64,000 nucleotides of DNA, taken from NCBI GenBank assembly GCA_025210485.1, contig JAOARN010000095.1:1-64000 (forward strand), read 5' to 3'. The stretch comes from Marinifilaceae bacterium. Lineage in GTDB: Bacteria; Bacteroidota; Bacteroidia; Bacteroidales; Marinifilaceae. The translations under genes and the position numbers were made by a program. This document shows, piece after piece, positions 22,901 through 29,862 of this stretch (positions within the stretch are counted from its first letter, which is position 1; every line of letters starts with the position of its first letter). The notes under the pieces were generated by a model. It saw nothing but the letters and a program-made list of their open reading frames with translations, had not been told where the DNA came from and did not search any database.

Positions 22901-25900
22901 TAAAAAGTGACGATCAAGATATAAAAGGATATTATATTAGTCTTGATCCGACTACCCCAACAAGTTCTAGTTCTTGGTTAGCAACAGCTCCAACTGAGTT
23001 TACATTAACAGATTTAAAAACTTATACTCTATATGCATGGATTATTGACAACAATAACAATATCAGTAATGTTAATAGCAAGCAAGTAACATATATAGAC
23101 CAAAAACCACCAATAAATACAAAATTATCAGGTACTATCGATAATAATAATGGTATAATTAGTCTGGATATAGAATACACCGACAATCATGGAGTTGCAA
23201 GATATATGTTAAAGGATTCTGATAGTACACCTACATTATTCTCTCCCGAATGGACTATCAATCCAACAACTACCTATCTTCTAAATACTTACCAAGAAAT
23301 AACTCTTTATTCTTGGGCTATTGATATAAATGGAAATATAAGTGATATGACACAATTAAAATTTATATATGAAGATAAAATCAAACCTACAATTCAGAAA
23401 TTTGATGGTCCGAGTATAAGTGGAGAAAAAACAATAAGCATAGAAATAAGTGCAAGCGATAATCATTCAAATATCAGATATTATATGCAAGAAGGAGATG
23501 CAAATCCAGACTTCAACAGTGTAGTATGGCTAAACTCTCCTCCTACTAATTTTACTTTTAATAAATTGGGACAATCAAAATTAAAACTATGGGTTATTGA
23601 TGATAATAATAATATAAGCTTACCAGCTGAATATACAACTAGTTTTAATGATGTAACTCCACCAACTATTACAAAGTTCACAACTCCTAATTCTTCGGTT
23701 GCAGATCCTCTTATTCAATTAGATATCGCAACTGAAGATAATTTCGAAGTATCAGATTATTATTTAAGCGAGGATCAATCTACCAATCCTTCACTGATAG
23801 CTAGTTCTGATTGGTTAGGTGTAAAACCGAACAATTATAATTTAGTTAATCAAGGACAAACGACAGTATACTTGTGGGTAAAGGACAAAGCAGGAAATAT
23901 TAGTTCTAGAAGTGAAATTAACCTTGAATATTTCCCTACAGGAAGTATGAAAATCACTAATTTCACAACAAATGCATCTAGCAACATACCAACTATAGAT
24001 ATAGATATTTCAACAACAGGAGTTGTAGATTCTTATCTATTATCAGAGTCCTCTACACTACCATCTAGTGGTTGGGTTAATTCTAGACCTCTTACATACA
24101 CCTTTAATAGCGCAGGGAACAAGACATTATATCTATGGATCAAAAATAGTGTTGAAACAATTTCAACACCTTCTAGTTTGAATGTTAATGTAGAGGATAT
24201 CGAAGATCCAGAAATAATTAGTTTTAATTTACCAGAAGCTAGCTTCGATTCGAATATCTCATTTGATATAGAACTAAGGGACAACTTCAATGACATATCC
24301 TACATACTAAATGAATCAAGTATAAAACCATCATTAAGTGATAGTTGGACTCCCTACAATCAATCCAACAAGCAAATAAATCTAAATTTATCTACGGATA
24401 AAACTTACACATATTATTTATGGGTGAATGATGGTTCTGGAAATATTGTAAGTATAAACAAATCAATAACAAAAGGAAATTCTTTTAAGATTATAGTAAA
24501 CAAAGTCACTACAACAAAATCGCAATATCTAAACGAACATCCAGAAATAATAATTGAAGCAACTAGCAATGAAAACATAACAAGTATAGTTGTATCAGAT
24601 GAGGAAGGAAATGAAGATATAGTAAATATTACAGCTGCAACTTCTATTACATACCAATACATAGATAATAAACTTCCTAAAAAAGGAAGTACCAATTTTG
24701 TAAGAAAAATAAAGGCAATGGGTATTAATGGTAATATTTCAAATGAAGTTTCAGTACAATATAACTTCATATCAACTACAAAACCTAAAATAAAGAATGT
24801 AACAATAGTCGAATCGGGAGATTCTTATAATATAGACTTTGATATAGAATCATTTAGTAGTACTAATGTGAATCATTACTTAATTAATATAAACAATCAA
24901 ACTCTTGACCCAAAAGAATACAATAATTATATTAACGGAGGTAATTTGTTAACAGATCAGGTAACTACAAAATTAAATCTCATTGATGGAGAAAACACGA
25001 TATCCATATATGTATATGATAATTATAACAATATATCTGATGTATTTTCAACAAAAATAACTACAAGTATAGACAATAGCTTTAGTATCAAAAGCCTTAC
25101 TCCTGATTCTAACAATGATAGTCAGGTAATATCATGGTATGAAGTTATAATCGAACATACCAGTCCAAATGAGTTTGAATATATAATCAATGAAGATAAC
25201 ATTCAACCTGAAACCAATGATTCAGAATGGAGAAAAATACCTAGTAATAATAGAATATTTAAATATGGAGATTTTAACGGATTAAGAACATATTACTTAT
25301 GGGTAAAAGGAATTGATAACACTATCAAAAAACACTCATTTGACCAAAACAAAAGATTTTTTTCAGATTCTACAACCAAGCTTTTCTTAAACAAGCTTAG
25401 TAGAAATATTACTGAATTAAATTTTGATATCTCAAACAATAGTTATAGCACAATAATATGTAGCTATATTAGCAGCTCAAAAACGGCTCCATACATACCA
25501 AGTTTCGATCCTCAGGAAGATAATACGGAAGGATGGTATGAAGGACTTGTAACATCAATAAAAACTGATAAAACTTCAGCTCTGAATTATTATGTTTGGG
25601 CATTCAACAGGGAAGGGGAAATATCTGATATGCTAACAATTCCAGTTGATTTAACAGACAACCAAAAACCAACAATTAATATAGATAATAATATCGTATT
25701 GAATAATCAAGATATTACATTTACTGTCAATATCGAAGATAATTACATTATTGAATCATATACAATTTCTGCTTATGGTTTTGATGACACAAATCCATAT
25801 AAGTTTGAACTAGACAGATTTGTCCAATCACATACAGCAAAACACAATCTAATCCTCAACCCTCTTGTTAATAGTATTTTTATCTCAGCTAAAGACAAAG

Positions 25901-28900
25901 CAGGCAATATTGAGAATTTCAGCTATTCTTTAAAACAAGTAGATAATATTGCACCTACAATTAATGTTTTTGATGCTGTGTATCCATCACCAACGATAAA
26001 TATTCCTTTAACAATTGAAGCTTTTGATTATTCTGGGATTAAATCTTATTACTTGAGTACAGATAATACTACTCCAAGTGGAGGAGAACTATCTTGGACT
26101 ACAACCAAACCAGAATCAATAAAGGCAAATACAACAGATGAATTCTACGCTTATCTATGGGTGCAAGATTTAAATAATAATATAAGTAATCGACATTCAC
26201 TAAAACTTAAATATGAAGACAACACTCCGCCTGTAATAACAAAATTTGATGCTAACATCAATCCTTACAAGGATTTTTCGGCTATTCTCAACCTTGAATA
26301 TACAGACAAAGAAAGCGTGGAATATTACTATATATCAGAAGATGAAACTACACCTGACCCCTATTCGCAGAATTGGGAAAAAAGTTTAAGTTTGGAATAC
26401 AGTCTGAAGAAATACGGAGTAACAAATATTTATATTTGGCTTAAAGATTTCCACGGCAATATTTCGAATAGAGCTGATGCTACAGTAAAATATCTCGAAA
26501 AAATTGCACCTATTATTACAGTATTCAACGTAAATAAATCAAGTAAAGAAAAAGAATTGCTGCTCGACATAACAGTTCAAGAGAACGATCATATCCAGGC
26601 ATATTATATTGCACAAGGAATAGTAGATCTTCCTAATGATGCTGTTTGGCTTTCAACAAAACCATTAATATACACCATTAAAGAGTATGGTGATATAAAA
26701 CTTAAATTATGGGTAAGAGATCAATCTGGTAATATTTCTATTGGTAAAGAAGTTTCAACAAATATAACAGATACTGAAAAGCCTAAAATTGTTAGATTTT
26801 ACTCCCCTCCAATAAATGAAAGTGGTATTGCAGAACTTGATATTCTGGCAACTGATAATGATGATATCAAATCATACTATATTAGTACAAGCAACACAAT
26901 ACCTTCAAATGCAATTTGGGAGGAAAATAAGCCCACAAATCACAGTTTTACATCGCTAGGAGTTAACACATTATACTTATGGGTTAAAGACTTATCTGGA
27001 AATATTTCAGACCTTAGTAGTATCCAAATTACATTTGAAGACAAAAAAGGTCCAGTTATTACTAATTTGACACATAATTATATCAGTAATACAAGCTACA
27101 GTGTAAGTTTTGATGTTAATGATAATTTTGATACAAATATCAATAATTTTATAATAAGTTTGGATGGAAATACCCCTCTATCAAATGATTCTAGATGGAC
27201 TGCAACCAAACCTGATAAAATAAACTTTACAGAGATTGGGGAAACTTTCTATTATATTTGGGCAAAAGATAATTCTGATAATATCAGTGCTACAATATTT
27301 TCAAAAATAAATGTTAAGGATACAGAAAAACCTATTGTTGAAAATTTCACAATCGCCAGACAAATAGACAATTACAATATCGAGATTGAATTTGATATTA
27401 CAGATAATTTTTCGACAGAGGGTATAGAATATTATCTAGCTGAGAGTAGTACACTTCCAGAGAATGCCGCTTGGTTGAAATCAAAACCTTCGAAATATTA
27501 TACAACAACTCAGGGTAAATTTTATTTATACATATGGGCAAAAGATAATTCTGATAACCTAAGTGTTGTAAAAATTACAGAAGGACAAATATTTGATATC
27601 ACAAAACCTGTGATTAAGAATTTCAATGCAACTCCTATCACATACAATGGTAATGTAAATTTAGACATTTCTGTTGAAGACAACGTAATTAGCGAAGATT
27701 TAGTCTACCTACTATCAGTAGATGAAAATGCAAATACTAATTCAGCTACTTGGCTAAATAATATTCCATCTTCATACAATACTAAAAAACTTGGATCTAA
27801 TAGATTATTTTTATGGTCAAAGGATCCAAGTAACAATATTAGTGATAAGGAACTTGCTGAATTTATTTTCATAGACAACGAAAAGCCTAATATCAATAAA
27901 TTTGAAACTTCTCCAACAGCAAATAATAATGATGTTTCATATAAAATCTCCGCTAATGATAAAATTACAGAGACAAGTAAACTACAGTATTTGTGTACGG
28001 ATGATAACACAACTCCACACAAAGATGATCCTAGTTGGTCTACTAGTAACGAGGGAAATTATACCATATCTGGCTCTATAGAAATTACATTGTACGCATT
28101 TGTAAAAGATGAAACTGGAAATATCAGTAATCCATCATCTACAAAAGTTTCCATAAATGATGGAATAGCGCCAGTCATTACAAAATTTGAATCTGTATCA
28201 GAGTCCGAGCTTGAATTAATTTCATTAGACATTGAAGTTACAGATCAACAATCCGTAATCATGTATTATATATCTGAACAGAATCTTAAACCGAGTAATT
28301 CTGACCCAGCATGGCTTAATACTAAACCTACAGAATTTACTCTATCTAAATTTGGAATCAATTCAATATATTTATGGACTATGGATAATTCTTTAAATAT
28401 TAGTAATTATGCAAGCATCGATGTTAAATTAAAAGACATTGAAGCTCCAACAATTAATAGTGTAAATAGTCCAAGCACTGTCAATAATCCAAGTTTTGAT
28501 ATCGTAATAGATGCTACAGACAATAATACTGATGGAGATATCTATTATTTAGTTCAAGATGTTTCAGATGCTCCAGCTAATGATGATCCTAATTGGAGGA
28601 AGACTTCTACTTATAATTTTAAAATGACAGGAAGTGGAAACCAAACTCTATATGTCTATGCTATGGATGAACAGAATAATATTAGTTCTGCTGTACTAAA
28701 ATCAGTTTTTGTTCCAGATACAGATCCTCCGATTATTTCATCAGTAGTTATGGCTTTTATATACCAAGGTAAAGATGTACCTATAACTATTAACGCCTCC
28801 GACAACTACAATAGATTGGAATATTATTTATCTGAGGATAATTCGACTCCTGATGAAAATTCTAGTTGGCTTAGCACAGAACCTTCAAGCTTTGTTTTTT

Positions 28901-29793
28901 CAAATTTTGGCAAAAACACAGTATATGTCTGGGTAAGAGATTTGTCTGGTAATATAAGCAATATGAAATATTCACAAGTTGACATACTTGATAATGAGAA
29001 ACCAGTCTTAAAATCATTTACATGCGATGCTCAAACAAGTAGTTCAAATGTTAATCTATCAATTGAAGCATCAGATAATGATTACATTTATGCTTATTAT
29101 ATATCTGAATCTGATTTTGAACCTGACTTGAATTCAAATAATTGGCTGTTTGAATCTCCTAACAGTTACCAACTTAAGAAATTTGGAGAATCAACTTTAT
29201 ATTTATGGGTTAGAGATAAAGCTGGCTTGACAGATGGACCACTTCAAGCAACAACAACTTATGAGGATAAAAACGCTCCAGAAATTTCATTATTCGAAGC
29301 GGTGAGTTTCACAATCGAACCAGAAATAGATTTAACAATATCTGCAAGTGATGATTTCAAACTTAATGCATATTTTATAAGTCTGTCTGAAGAAACTCCA
29401 AAAATAGAAGATGCAAATTGGAGTGTCGTTAAACCAACAAAATACTTTTTCGAAAATAAGGGTAGACATATTATTTATCTATGGGTGAAGGATGATGCTG
29501 GAAATATCAGCGAAAGAAAATCTATTCAGGTAGACTATGGAAGTAGTACCTCTGTAGAAAAAATCGAGAAGGATTTTGAAATTTTCCCAAATCCTGCTAA
29601 TGACCACATCTACGTTAAATCTGAGATTAACTCAGAATATGCAATTATTGGTGTTTCAGGAAACATAATAAAAACAGGGGAAATACGTCAAGGTAACAAT
29701 AAATTAAACATACAGAAATTGGCCCAAGGTATATATTTCATAAGAATAAAAGAGGATAAAAATTACAAGTATAAGAAATTCATAAAAAACTAA
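10927..29793 (+). CDS. Giant secreted multi-GH18 chitinase-like protein with 32 Ig-like repeats and T9SS type A domain
   Basis: The gene encodes 6,288 residues (about 690 kDa) in one uninterrupted frame. I start at the ATG at 10927 because it begins a clean signal peptide (MKRLLLLLSIILFSVTSTFSQ, cut after Q21); the frame can be extended to 10849 but the added residues are unlike a leader. The order is: GH18-1 (22-516), linker 517-1065, GH18-2 (1066-1408), linker 1409-1976, GH18-3 (1977-2326), linker 2327-2895, GH18-4 (2896-3229), repeat array (3231-6206), sorting domain (6217-6288). Linkers hold CnaB/carboxypeptidase-regulatory-like and Ig-like domains, each with a short Cys pair (DCNNNC, RCIGNNC, NCTGSGC) that could form a disulfide. 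GH18 enzymes hydrolyse chitin or related glycans by substrate-assisted catalysis. Export by T9SS to the cell surface is expected. No polysaccharide-uptake genes lie next to it. Confidence 0.93.
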   Translation: MKRLLLLLSIILFSVTSTFSQKKIVGGYFTNWGVYGGKFYVNSLPVDKITQVTQAFMYPFVVDGALKIGDPVVFRGTAKKADILTCEVFTDDNGKIRTTGVASSDLWADLGLKFNDKGGYGNATYIDINWKPDYLVSESEYNKLGKNGKEIVAWLAKDMYERPGVLGQMALIKEIHGIEIIASLGGWTLAQHFPHIANDIKTREAFAEAVYRFAKLFRFDGIDLDWEFPVKGGTDGSETIESHTVPSQPHFPEDPMNMVMLCKALKQKFGNEIHLAACTNQNPHNVAQKYIFPGNQSNWAGQTYKGYDGSNLNDWLDYFYTMTYDYGGRWLKRSSHQAPLYDSNHPDDPDKDMSVSTFINMLIDVLKVPPSKVIMGLPFYGRGWSKIAPGPNGDGLYQLQDEKDETVLRGSMDNVVGENSASFTYGDLKQGTTPNKHKYIKDGPGTGNEGFIEYWDDDTKTPYLYNSSTGHFISYDNPKSVAEKVRFAMSKKLAGVFTWEYSQDDSNFSLLTAMYENTKVFNVNLSGDIKTSNNQGISGVDINISKGNNYSTQSDNIGSFSQEIQALLEYDVKLSKSGYTFLPNNFSIKNLTKDTIINIIGSQNNYNISGNLSQFDDEVLVELYNTKNNDLIKSIKPDNSGNYTFSNLPSGFDYKIKINSNYYTSSPTQIEITNLNTNQINQDFNLSISQYSISGYVYNKDGNPISGSTINISNGKTEIQNSDSNGFYEFSNLEAKKNYTINIKIEETYFSTNIINIEKLDKNKQIDFNEYPGLAVFGFVKKGSTPTNGKEVKLSAEWMQGKTTSKAAVSNSDGFYFIEQDIDIKKLGIYSILCQDYKALNTIPDTLKESLKLDFNTESIQINQSFTLPSSYTAYTNSDGKITFLVNVTPNSGTVESVKFRINEKTYTSNNSNNNYELVWTPETLYEEHEIEVITTLDSGQKDILKKSFYIDCNNNCPNMEPTIKFVTPSSNNIVQKTFEPINLQVQLEDNDGTIESYSIEMNGTIVKQEKSINSNQKLINYNFTPTEYKIYTFTIRCSDNESSTKELTKSYKLIENSRFTELPTPSIVGYWENANFSAVNGQRVNMRLSEIKNTKFNVVQVAFAVTDNNSYTLKFTPDPSLYPNPEDFKTDVNLLKENNIPVILSLGGELGHVKINTESEKEAFVTSLISVMDEWGFDGFDLDLEKESAKFGETSKNLEYENLESVRLKILIDAVREISAHYNHDIIITAAPEVYYVQLAELQYPTYGDFIPLMYNCFDEIDLLHVQYYNYGSHWWASPPMPTGSAEFVVQELERLLIGFTVSNTNTEFPPIPGDKLAVGLPAVNGAAGVPNEADYNVDFNKMIEGFEYMRTGIKPQDFQYDLKAGPYPELFRGMMTWSVQWDASTNHGHTPFDFSTIYFNYFSQYTNHAPSISIVSPINNQKLELGDIEFNINANDTDGSIASIEFFLNDVQINTLNSAPFTISHNINSSGIYKFYAKATDNEGKSTKTDIISIQLYEKGAPEIRITSHQDGQKILPNEQVIIKADASDSDGSISKVQFFNGSNLIVEDTQSPYEYNYTSIPYGESTIKAVATDNTGKTTSSESIKVFRHKYIEITGTVTKPNGDPVENVILNISNYNSVGNILTNSKGEYTINNVISDRDYTITPAANDLNFEPGSIELNDINTNQSNINFNTFEGVIIHGFVLNDQSPIASAMITIILDWVSNDAGYKSIDLKTDADGYYKYTIPEAYVNQKKISVKMYDYNNNSQTYYPEKEGYVFDKITNSTRCDFNSLKIEIDLQMTNFELITADLNESIELTASASIPKSTIEKLEFIIDNQTINATSSDKINWIGNWTPSETNKTFELTIIATSGDTSKELKKEIEIRCIGNNCPNKKPYIVLNSPTESKIFQTNFEKVNLVIEADDYDGYITSLEVKVDNKIIPNTKDNKLYYANFTPTEFKTHIIEFKAIDNNNEVTIVQKEITISEDLEFTALPDVAIVGYWHNWNDNRCPFISLADMVNTKYTVIQVAFGIGKLLPDDTRSESIVEFIPDPSKYKTAQSFRDEVQVCKDAKIPVILSLGGEHSQFHLYTEDDRNDFVNSLINIVDTYGFDGIDIDFEKSAMRFGETSESLEFETLTSERGKNLILAIKELAAYYGDKFIFTAAPELAYMQAAIWGYPLEAQGDFLPIYYNCQKEFQLIHPQFYNYGSTWWMGGSNSYTAPSLPSIFQQLELLLTGFPLGTTGKNFAPLPGSKLAVGLPATNLAAGGNTNNFSMNIDKMIEAFEYFRTGLNKPENFDYTLKAGPYPELIRGMMTWSINWDASTDDGHIPYSFSDKYFEYFSKILNKSPDINITSPLNNDIFGIEQININVDAIDNDGSIDRVEFYIGDKLISTDKSLPYTYDWNPNNAGVYNIKCIAFDNKGKSSESQKLTLHIVEQGTPEVRITSPSSNQIIKPNENVILKAEANDSDGTIQKVEFYDINGLLGTSVNSPYQYLWTSANSGKQSVYAKAYDDENKVATSSSIEFTIQKKYFISGKVVNNQNEGIPNIELSITENPSYSTVTDQNGNYKFMDVLSNSNYTITPINTSETFTPENIHISNLSENTQLNDNFVKEEGVYIYGYAKDKDTPYENFPLLVVLNWSSNEYGYKTITETTDANGYYKIFIPTPYVDGGKGGAIKIHPDNAWKYPDVKIFGQNTFSSFVKPTMVNFNTTENSLNILNTSNTNYDISSTESVKLTANANLVYGKMDFVNFVIGSEIISASLDAGEWSAIWKPTELNRSFEIIAKASGEGFTEEDSKTININCTGSGCGNTPPEISFILPNTDIEAQSTFSQIPIKIEATDSDGSVSSVIFEIDGKTYSTNLTGSYYIGSFIPTSYKTYTIKATVIDDALLETSVSKDYTVRPPSNYTDIPEWVIGGYYSLTKSNSIQPNLKLNSLVNSKFNLIILDNADFSSANNVNFDISAGPYQNNKTELKNDIKNLQDKNIPILLSLTDNSEFLNLSDQTNLNNYVNSIINIITEYSLDGIDINFSNIYEKYSFPTSSWNEQDITNAILKNFITAIKQIELGLGADLIICFSSNPNHIQAGFNKYTAGYGAALIVLENLKSNIDLINLNIYNSENQKALNNISYSNGTSDYLLSMSDMILSGFNTSTGLAFNKFEESKFILGVSATNSIVNNGYIDHSLVTEAIKYIENAASYNTSTNPDINYRLSRQDFNNIRGIGIYDINNDANNSYIHSEKYYEYRYGINDTEAPIIEVFSIPSSTTSSQINILAKAKDNIAITHYIITENNTTPDLSDPNWQTTIPTNYTLANLGIFDLYFWAKDEAENISNYATAKVNYEQEDNESPTIELLQFLSITNEGTVSFRIVVTDNVGVTGYLLKIDDNSSPTSSDDWKNSVNDINTYTFTGYGSYNLYFHFKDAKDNTSVQLVNVSYTDSENPVFNNLTADRDPNISNKYNLNYNPTDNVGIDKYIIKINDSNKPDSNDPNWTQTKPTSYSFTNYNTYTLSIWVMDKEENYASQSININFNDITEPTVSTFTNTNISKLGLASLSIDASDDSNIISGYLLNLNTTQKPLESDTRWTTNKPSEIQLPFFGEFDLYLWVKDKEGNMTSSNIKLNYTDVYAPSITEFSAPVISNNKNVPITIKTDDNDIKAYFISEDQTTPTTNSKWLLTKPTEISLTKLNTNVFYLWLIDEANNISQPESISVDFLDIDPPTIHLFSSVANTSIAEVDLNIVASDNFMIDGYYISESSNQPNSFTTWLTAKPEKYTLTNPSTTLYLWIKDTNGNISQPKSFTIVFGDTQKPVITNFSIPTTTNNPTIQVDIDGNDDTGITGYFLSTSNTTPLSNTDGWTFPKPTTYYLSDLGIQNIYLWVKDASGNISDLSSAQTDFSDNEAPIISKFDFVSETDNNILALDISANDNNSISGYYISFSSTTPDISSSGWNLIAPTNIVLPSLGIHDIYLWVKDESNNISNPMTGQVNYKDNTPPKIKLFNVPSFTEFAKIQIEIKSDDQDIKGYYISLDPTTPTSSSSWLATAPTEFTLTDLKTYTLYAWIIDNNNNISNVNSKQVTYIDQKPPINTKLSGTIDNNNGIISLDIEYTDNHGVARYMLKDSDSTPTLFSPEWTINPTTTYLLNTYQEITLYSWAIDINGNISDMTQLKFIYEDKIKPTIQKFDGPSISGEKTISIEISASDNHSNIRYYMQEGDANPDFNSVVWLNSPPTNFTFNKLGQSKLKLWVIDDNNNISLPAEYTTSFNDVTPPTITKFTTPNSSVADPLIQLDIATEDNFEVSDYYLSEDQSTNPSLIASSDWLGVKPNNYNLVNQGQTTVYLWVKDKAGNISSRSEINLEYFPTGSMKITNFTTNASSNIPTIDIDISTTGVVDSYLLSESSTLPSSGWVNSRPLTYTFNSAGNKTLYLWIKNSVETISTPSSLNVNVEDIEDPEIISFNLPEASFDSNISFDIELRDNFNDISYILNESSIKPSLSDSWTPYNQSNKQINLNLSTDKTYTYYLWVNDGSGNIVSINKSITKGNSFKIIVNKVTTTKSQYLNEHPEIIIEATSNENITSIVVSDEEGNEDIVNITAATSITYQYIDNKLPKKGSTNFVRKIKAMGINGNISNEVSVQYNFISTTKPKIKNVTIVESGDSYNIDFDIESFSSTNVNHYLININNQTLDPKEYNNYINGGNLLTDQVTTKLNLIDGENTISIYVYDNYNNISDVFSTKITTSIDNSFSIKSLTPDSNNDSQVISWYEVIIEHTSPNEFEYIINEDNIQPETNDSEWRKIPSNNRIFKYGDFNGLRTYYLWVKGIDNTIKKHSFDQNKRFFSDSTTKLFLNKLSRNITELNFDISNNSYSTIICSYISSSKTAPYIPSFDPQEDNTEGWYEGLVTSIKTDKTSALNYYVWAFNREGEISDMLTIPVDLTDNQKPTINIDNNIVLNNQDITFTVNIEDNYIIESYTISAYGFDDTNPYKFELDRFVQSHTAKHNLILNPLVNSIFISAKDKAGNIENFSYSLKQVDNIAPTINVFDAVYPSPTINIPLTIEAFDYSGIKSYYLSTDNTTPSGGELSWTTTKPESIKANTTDEFYAYLWVQDLNNNISNRHSLKLKYEDNTPPVITKFDANINPYKDFSAILNLEYTDKESVEYYYISEDETTPDPYSQNWEKSLSLEYSLKKYGVTNIYIWLKDFHGNISNRADATVKYLEKIAPIITVFNVNKSSKEKELLLDITVQENDHIQAYYIAQGIVDLPNDAVWLSTKPLIYTIKEYGDIKLKLWVRDQSGNISIGKEVSTNITDTEKPKIVRFYSPPINESGIAELDILATDNDDIKSYYISTSNTIPSNAIWEENKPTNHSFTSLGVNTLYLWVKDLSGNISDLSSIQITFEDKKGPVITNLTHNYISNTSYSVSFDVNDNFDTNINNFIISLDGNTPLSNDSRWTATKPDKINFTEIGETFYYIWAKDNSDNISATIFSKINVKDTEKPIVENFTIARQIDNYNIEIEFDITDNFSTEGIEYYLAESSTLPENAAWLKSKPSKYYTTTQGKFYLYIWAKDNSDNLSVVKITEGQIFDITKPVIKNFNATPITYNGNVNLDISVEDNVISEDLVYLLSVDENANTNSATWLNNIPSSYNTKKLGSNRLFLWSKDPSNNISDKELAEFIFIDNEKPNINKFETSPTANNNDVSYKISANDKITETSKLQYLCTDDNTTPHKDDPSWSTSNEGNYTISGSIEITLYAFVKDETGNISNPSSTKVSINDGIAPVITKFESVSESELELISLDIEVTDQQSVIMYYISEQNLKPSNSDPAWLNTKPTEFTLSKFGINSIYLWTMDNSLNISNYASIDVKLKDIEAPTINSVNSPSTVNNPSFDIVIDATDNNTDGDIYYLVQDVSDAPANDDPNWRKTSTYNFKMTGSGNQTLYVYAMDEQNNISSAVLKSVFVPDTDPPIISSVVMAFIYQGKDVPITINASDNYNRLEYYLSEDNSTPDENSSWLSTEPSSFVFSNFGKNTVYVWVRDLSGNISNMKYSQVDILDNEKPVLKSFTCDAQTSSSNVNLSIEASDNDYIYAYYISESDFEPDLNSNNWLFESPNSYQLKKFGESTLYLWVRDKAGLTDGPLQATTTYEDKNAPEISLFEAVSFTIEPEIDLTISASDDFKLNAYFISLSEETPKIEDANWSVVKPTKYFFENKGRHIIYLWVKDDAGNISERKSIQVDYGSSTSVEKIEKDFEIFPNPANDHIYVKSEINSEYAIIGVSGNIIKTGEIRQGNNKLNIQKLAQGIYFIRIKEDKNYKYKKFIKN
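10990..12474 (+). other. GH18 domain 1 (ChiA/B-type chitinase)
   Basis: Residues 22-516 of the giant protein. The fold starts at IVGGYFTNWGVYGGKF. The first conserved stretch is SLGGWTLAQHF and the catalytic motif is DGIDLDWE (220-227, acid/base E227). MTYDYGG follows, as does the terminal GVFTWEYSQD strand. The extra segment between the early strands and the MTYDYGG type are typical of processive ChiA/B-like chitinases. All key catalytic residues are present. Confidence 0.9.
14122..15150 (+). other. GH18 domain 2 (ChiD-like)
   Basis: Residues 1066-1408. It begins IVGYWENANF and has ILSLGGELGH, the catalytic DGFDLDLE (1179-1186) and the substrate-site QYYNYGSHWW. It ends with the GMMTWSVQWDAS strand. 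The QYYN form and compact size (~340 residues) resemble the chitinase D-like GH18 subgroup. It appears catalytically competent. Confidence 0.88.
16855..17904 (+). other. GH18 domain 3 (ChiD-like)
   Basis: Residues 1977-2326. It is clearly paralogous to domain 2: IVGYWHNWND, ILSLGGEHSQ, catalytic DGIDIDFE (2093-2100), PQFYNYGSTWW and GMMTWSINWDAS. The catalytic motif lies 2,742 bp after that of domain 2. It appears active. Confidence 0.88.
19612..20613 (+). other. GH18 domain 4 (degenerate, likely non-catalytic)
   Basis: Residues 2896-3229. It keeps the barrel layout (VIGGYYSLTK, ILLSLTDNS, DLINLNIYNSEN), but the catalytic motif reads DGIDINFS (3006-3013): the last Asp is Asn and the acid/base Glu is Ser. 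The QxYN motif has become NLNIYN and the final Trp strand reads GIGIYDINND. The spacing from domain 3 (2,739 bp) shows it is the same module. It is probably a pseudo-enzyme or sugar-binding barrel. Confidence 0.8.
20617..29544 (+). repeat. Array of 32 Ig-like repeats of about 93 residues
   Basis: Residues 3231-6206. By eye I count 32 units, each starting near APxITxF after an acidic D/N residue. Each then runs through a DN..I..YYIS turn, a TP....W....PT segment, a hydrophobic strand ending LYLWVKD, and xxGNIS. Units are well diverged at DNA level, so the array is old rather than a recent slippage product. Units 13-19 (roughly 23,940-25,960) are the most irregular and lose the W/PT and LYLWVKD landmarks. 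Similar repeats occur in many large bacterial surface proteins. They most likely form a stalk. Confidence 0.85.
29575..29790 (+). other. T9SS type A C-terminal sorting domain
   Basis: Residues 6217-6288 contain FEIFPNPANDHIYV, a GN(I)IKTGEI strand, a NKLNIQKLAQGIYFIRI segment and a basic tail. This is the por-secretion/T9SS type A pattern that is cleaved on export and leads to surface attachment or release. Confidence 0.9.
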
Positions 29794-29804
29794 ATAGCAA
29801 ATAA

Positions 29805-29836
29805 AAAGTGGGTATTTAAATTTAAATACCCACTTT
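29805..29836. terminator. Bidirectional terminator after the giant gene
   Basis: A 32-bp perfect palindrome (AAAGTGGGTATTTAAA and its complement) lies between the convergent stops at 29793 and 29863, with T-rich ends on both strands. Confidence 0.8.
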
Positions 29837-29862
29837 CTTTTATCAAAAGAATAAATATAAGA

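Noticed and set aside
20617-29544. Tandem-repeat array as a possible recent repeat expansion or assembly artefact
   Set aside because: Units are diverged in DNA sequence and vary in length by several residues, so they can be assembled and are ancient.
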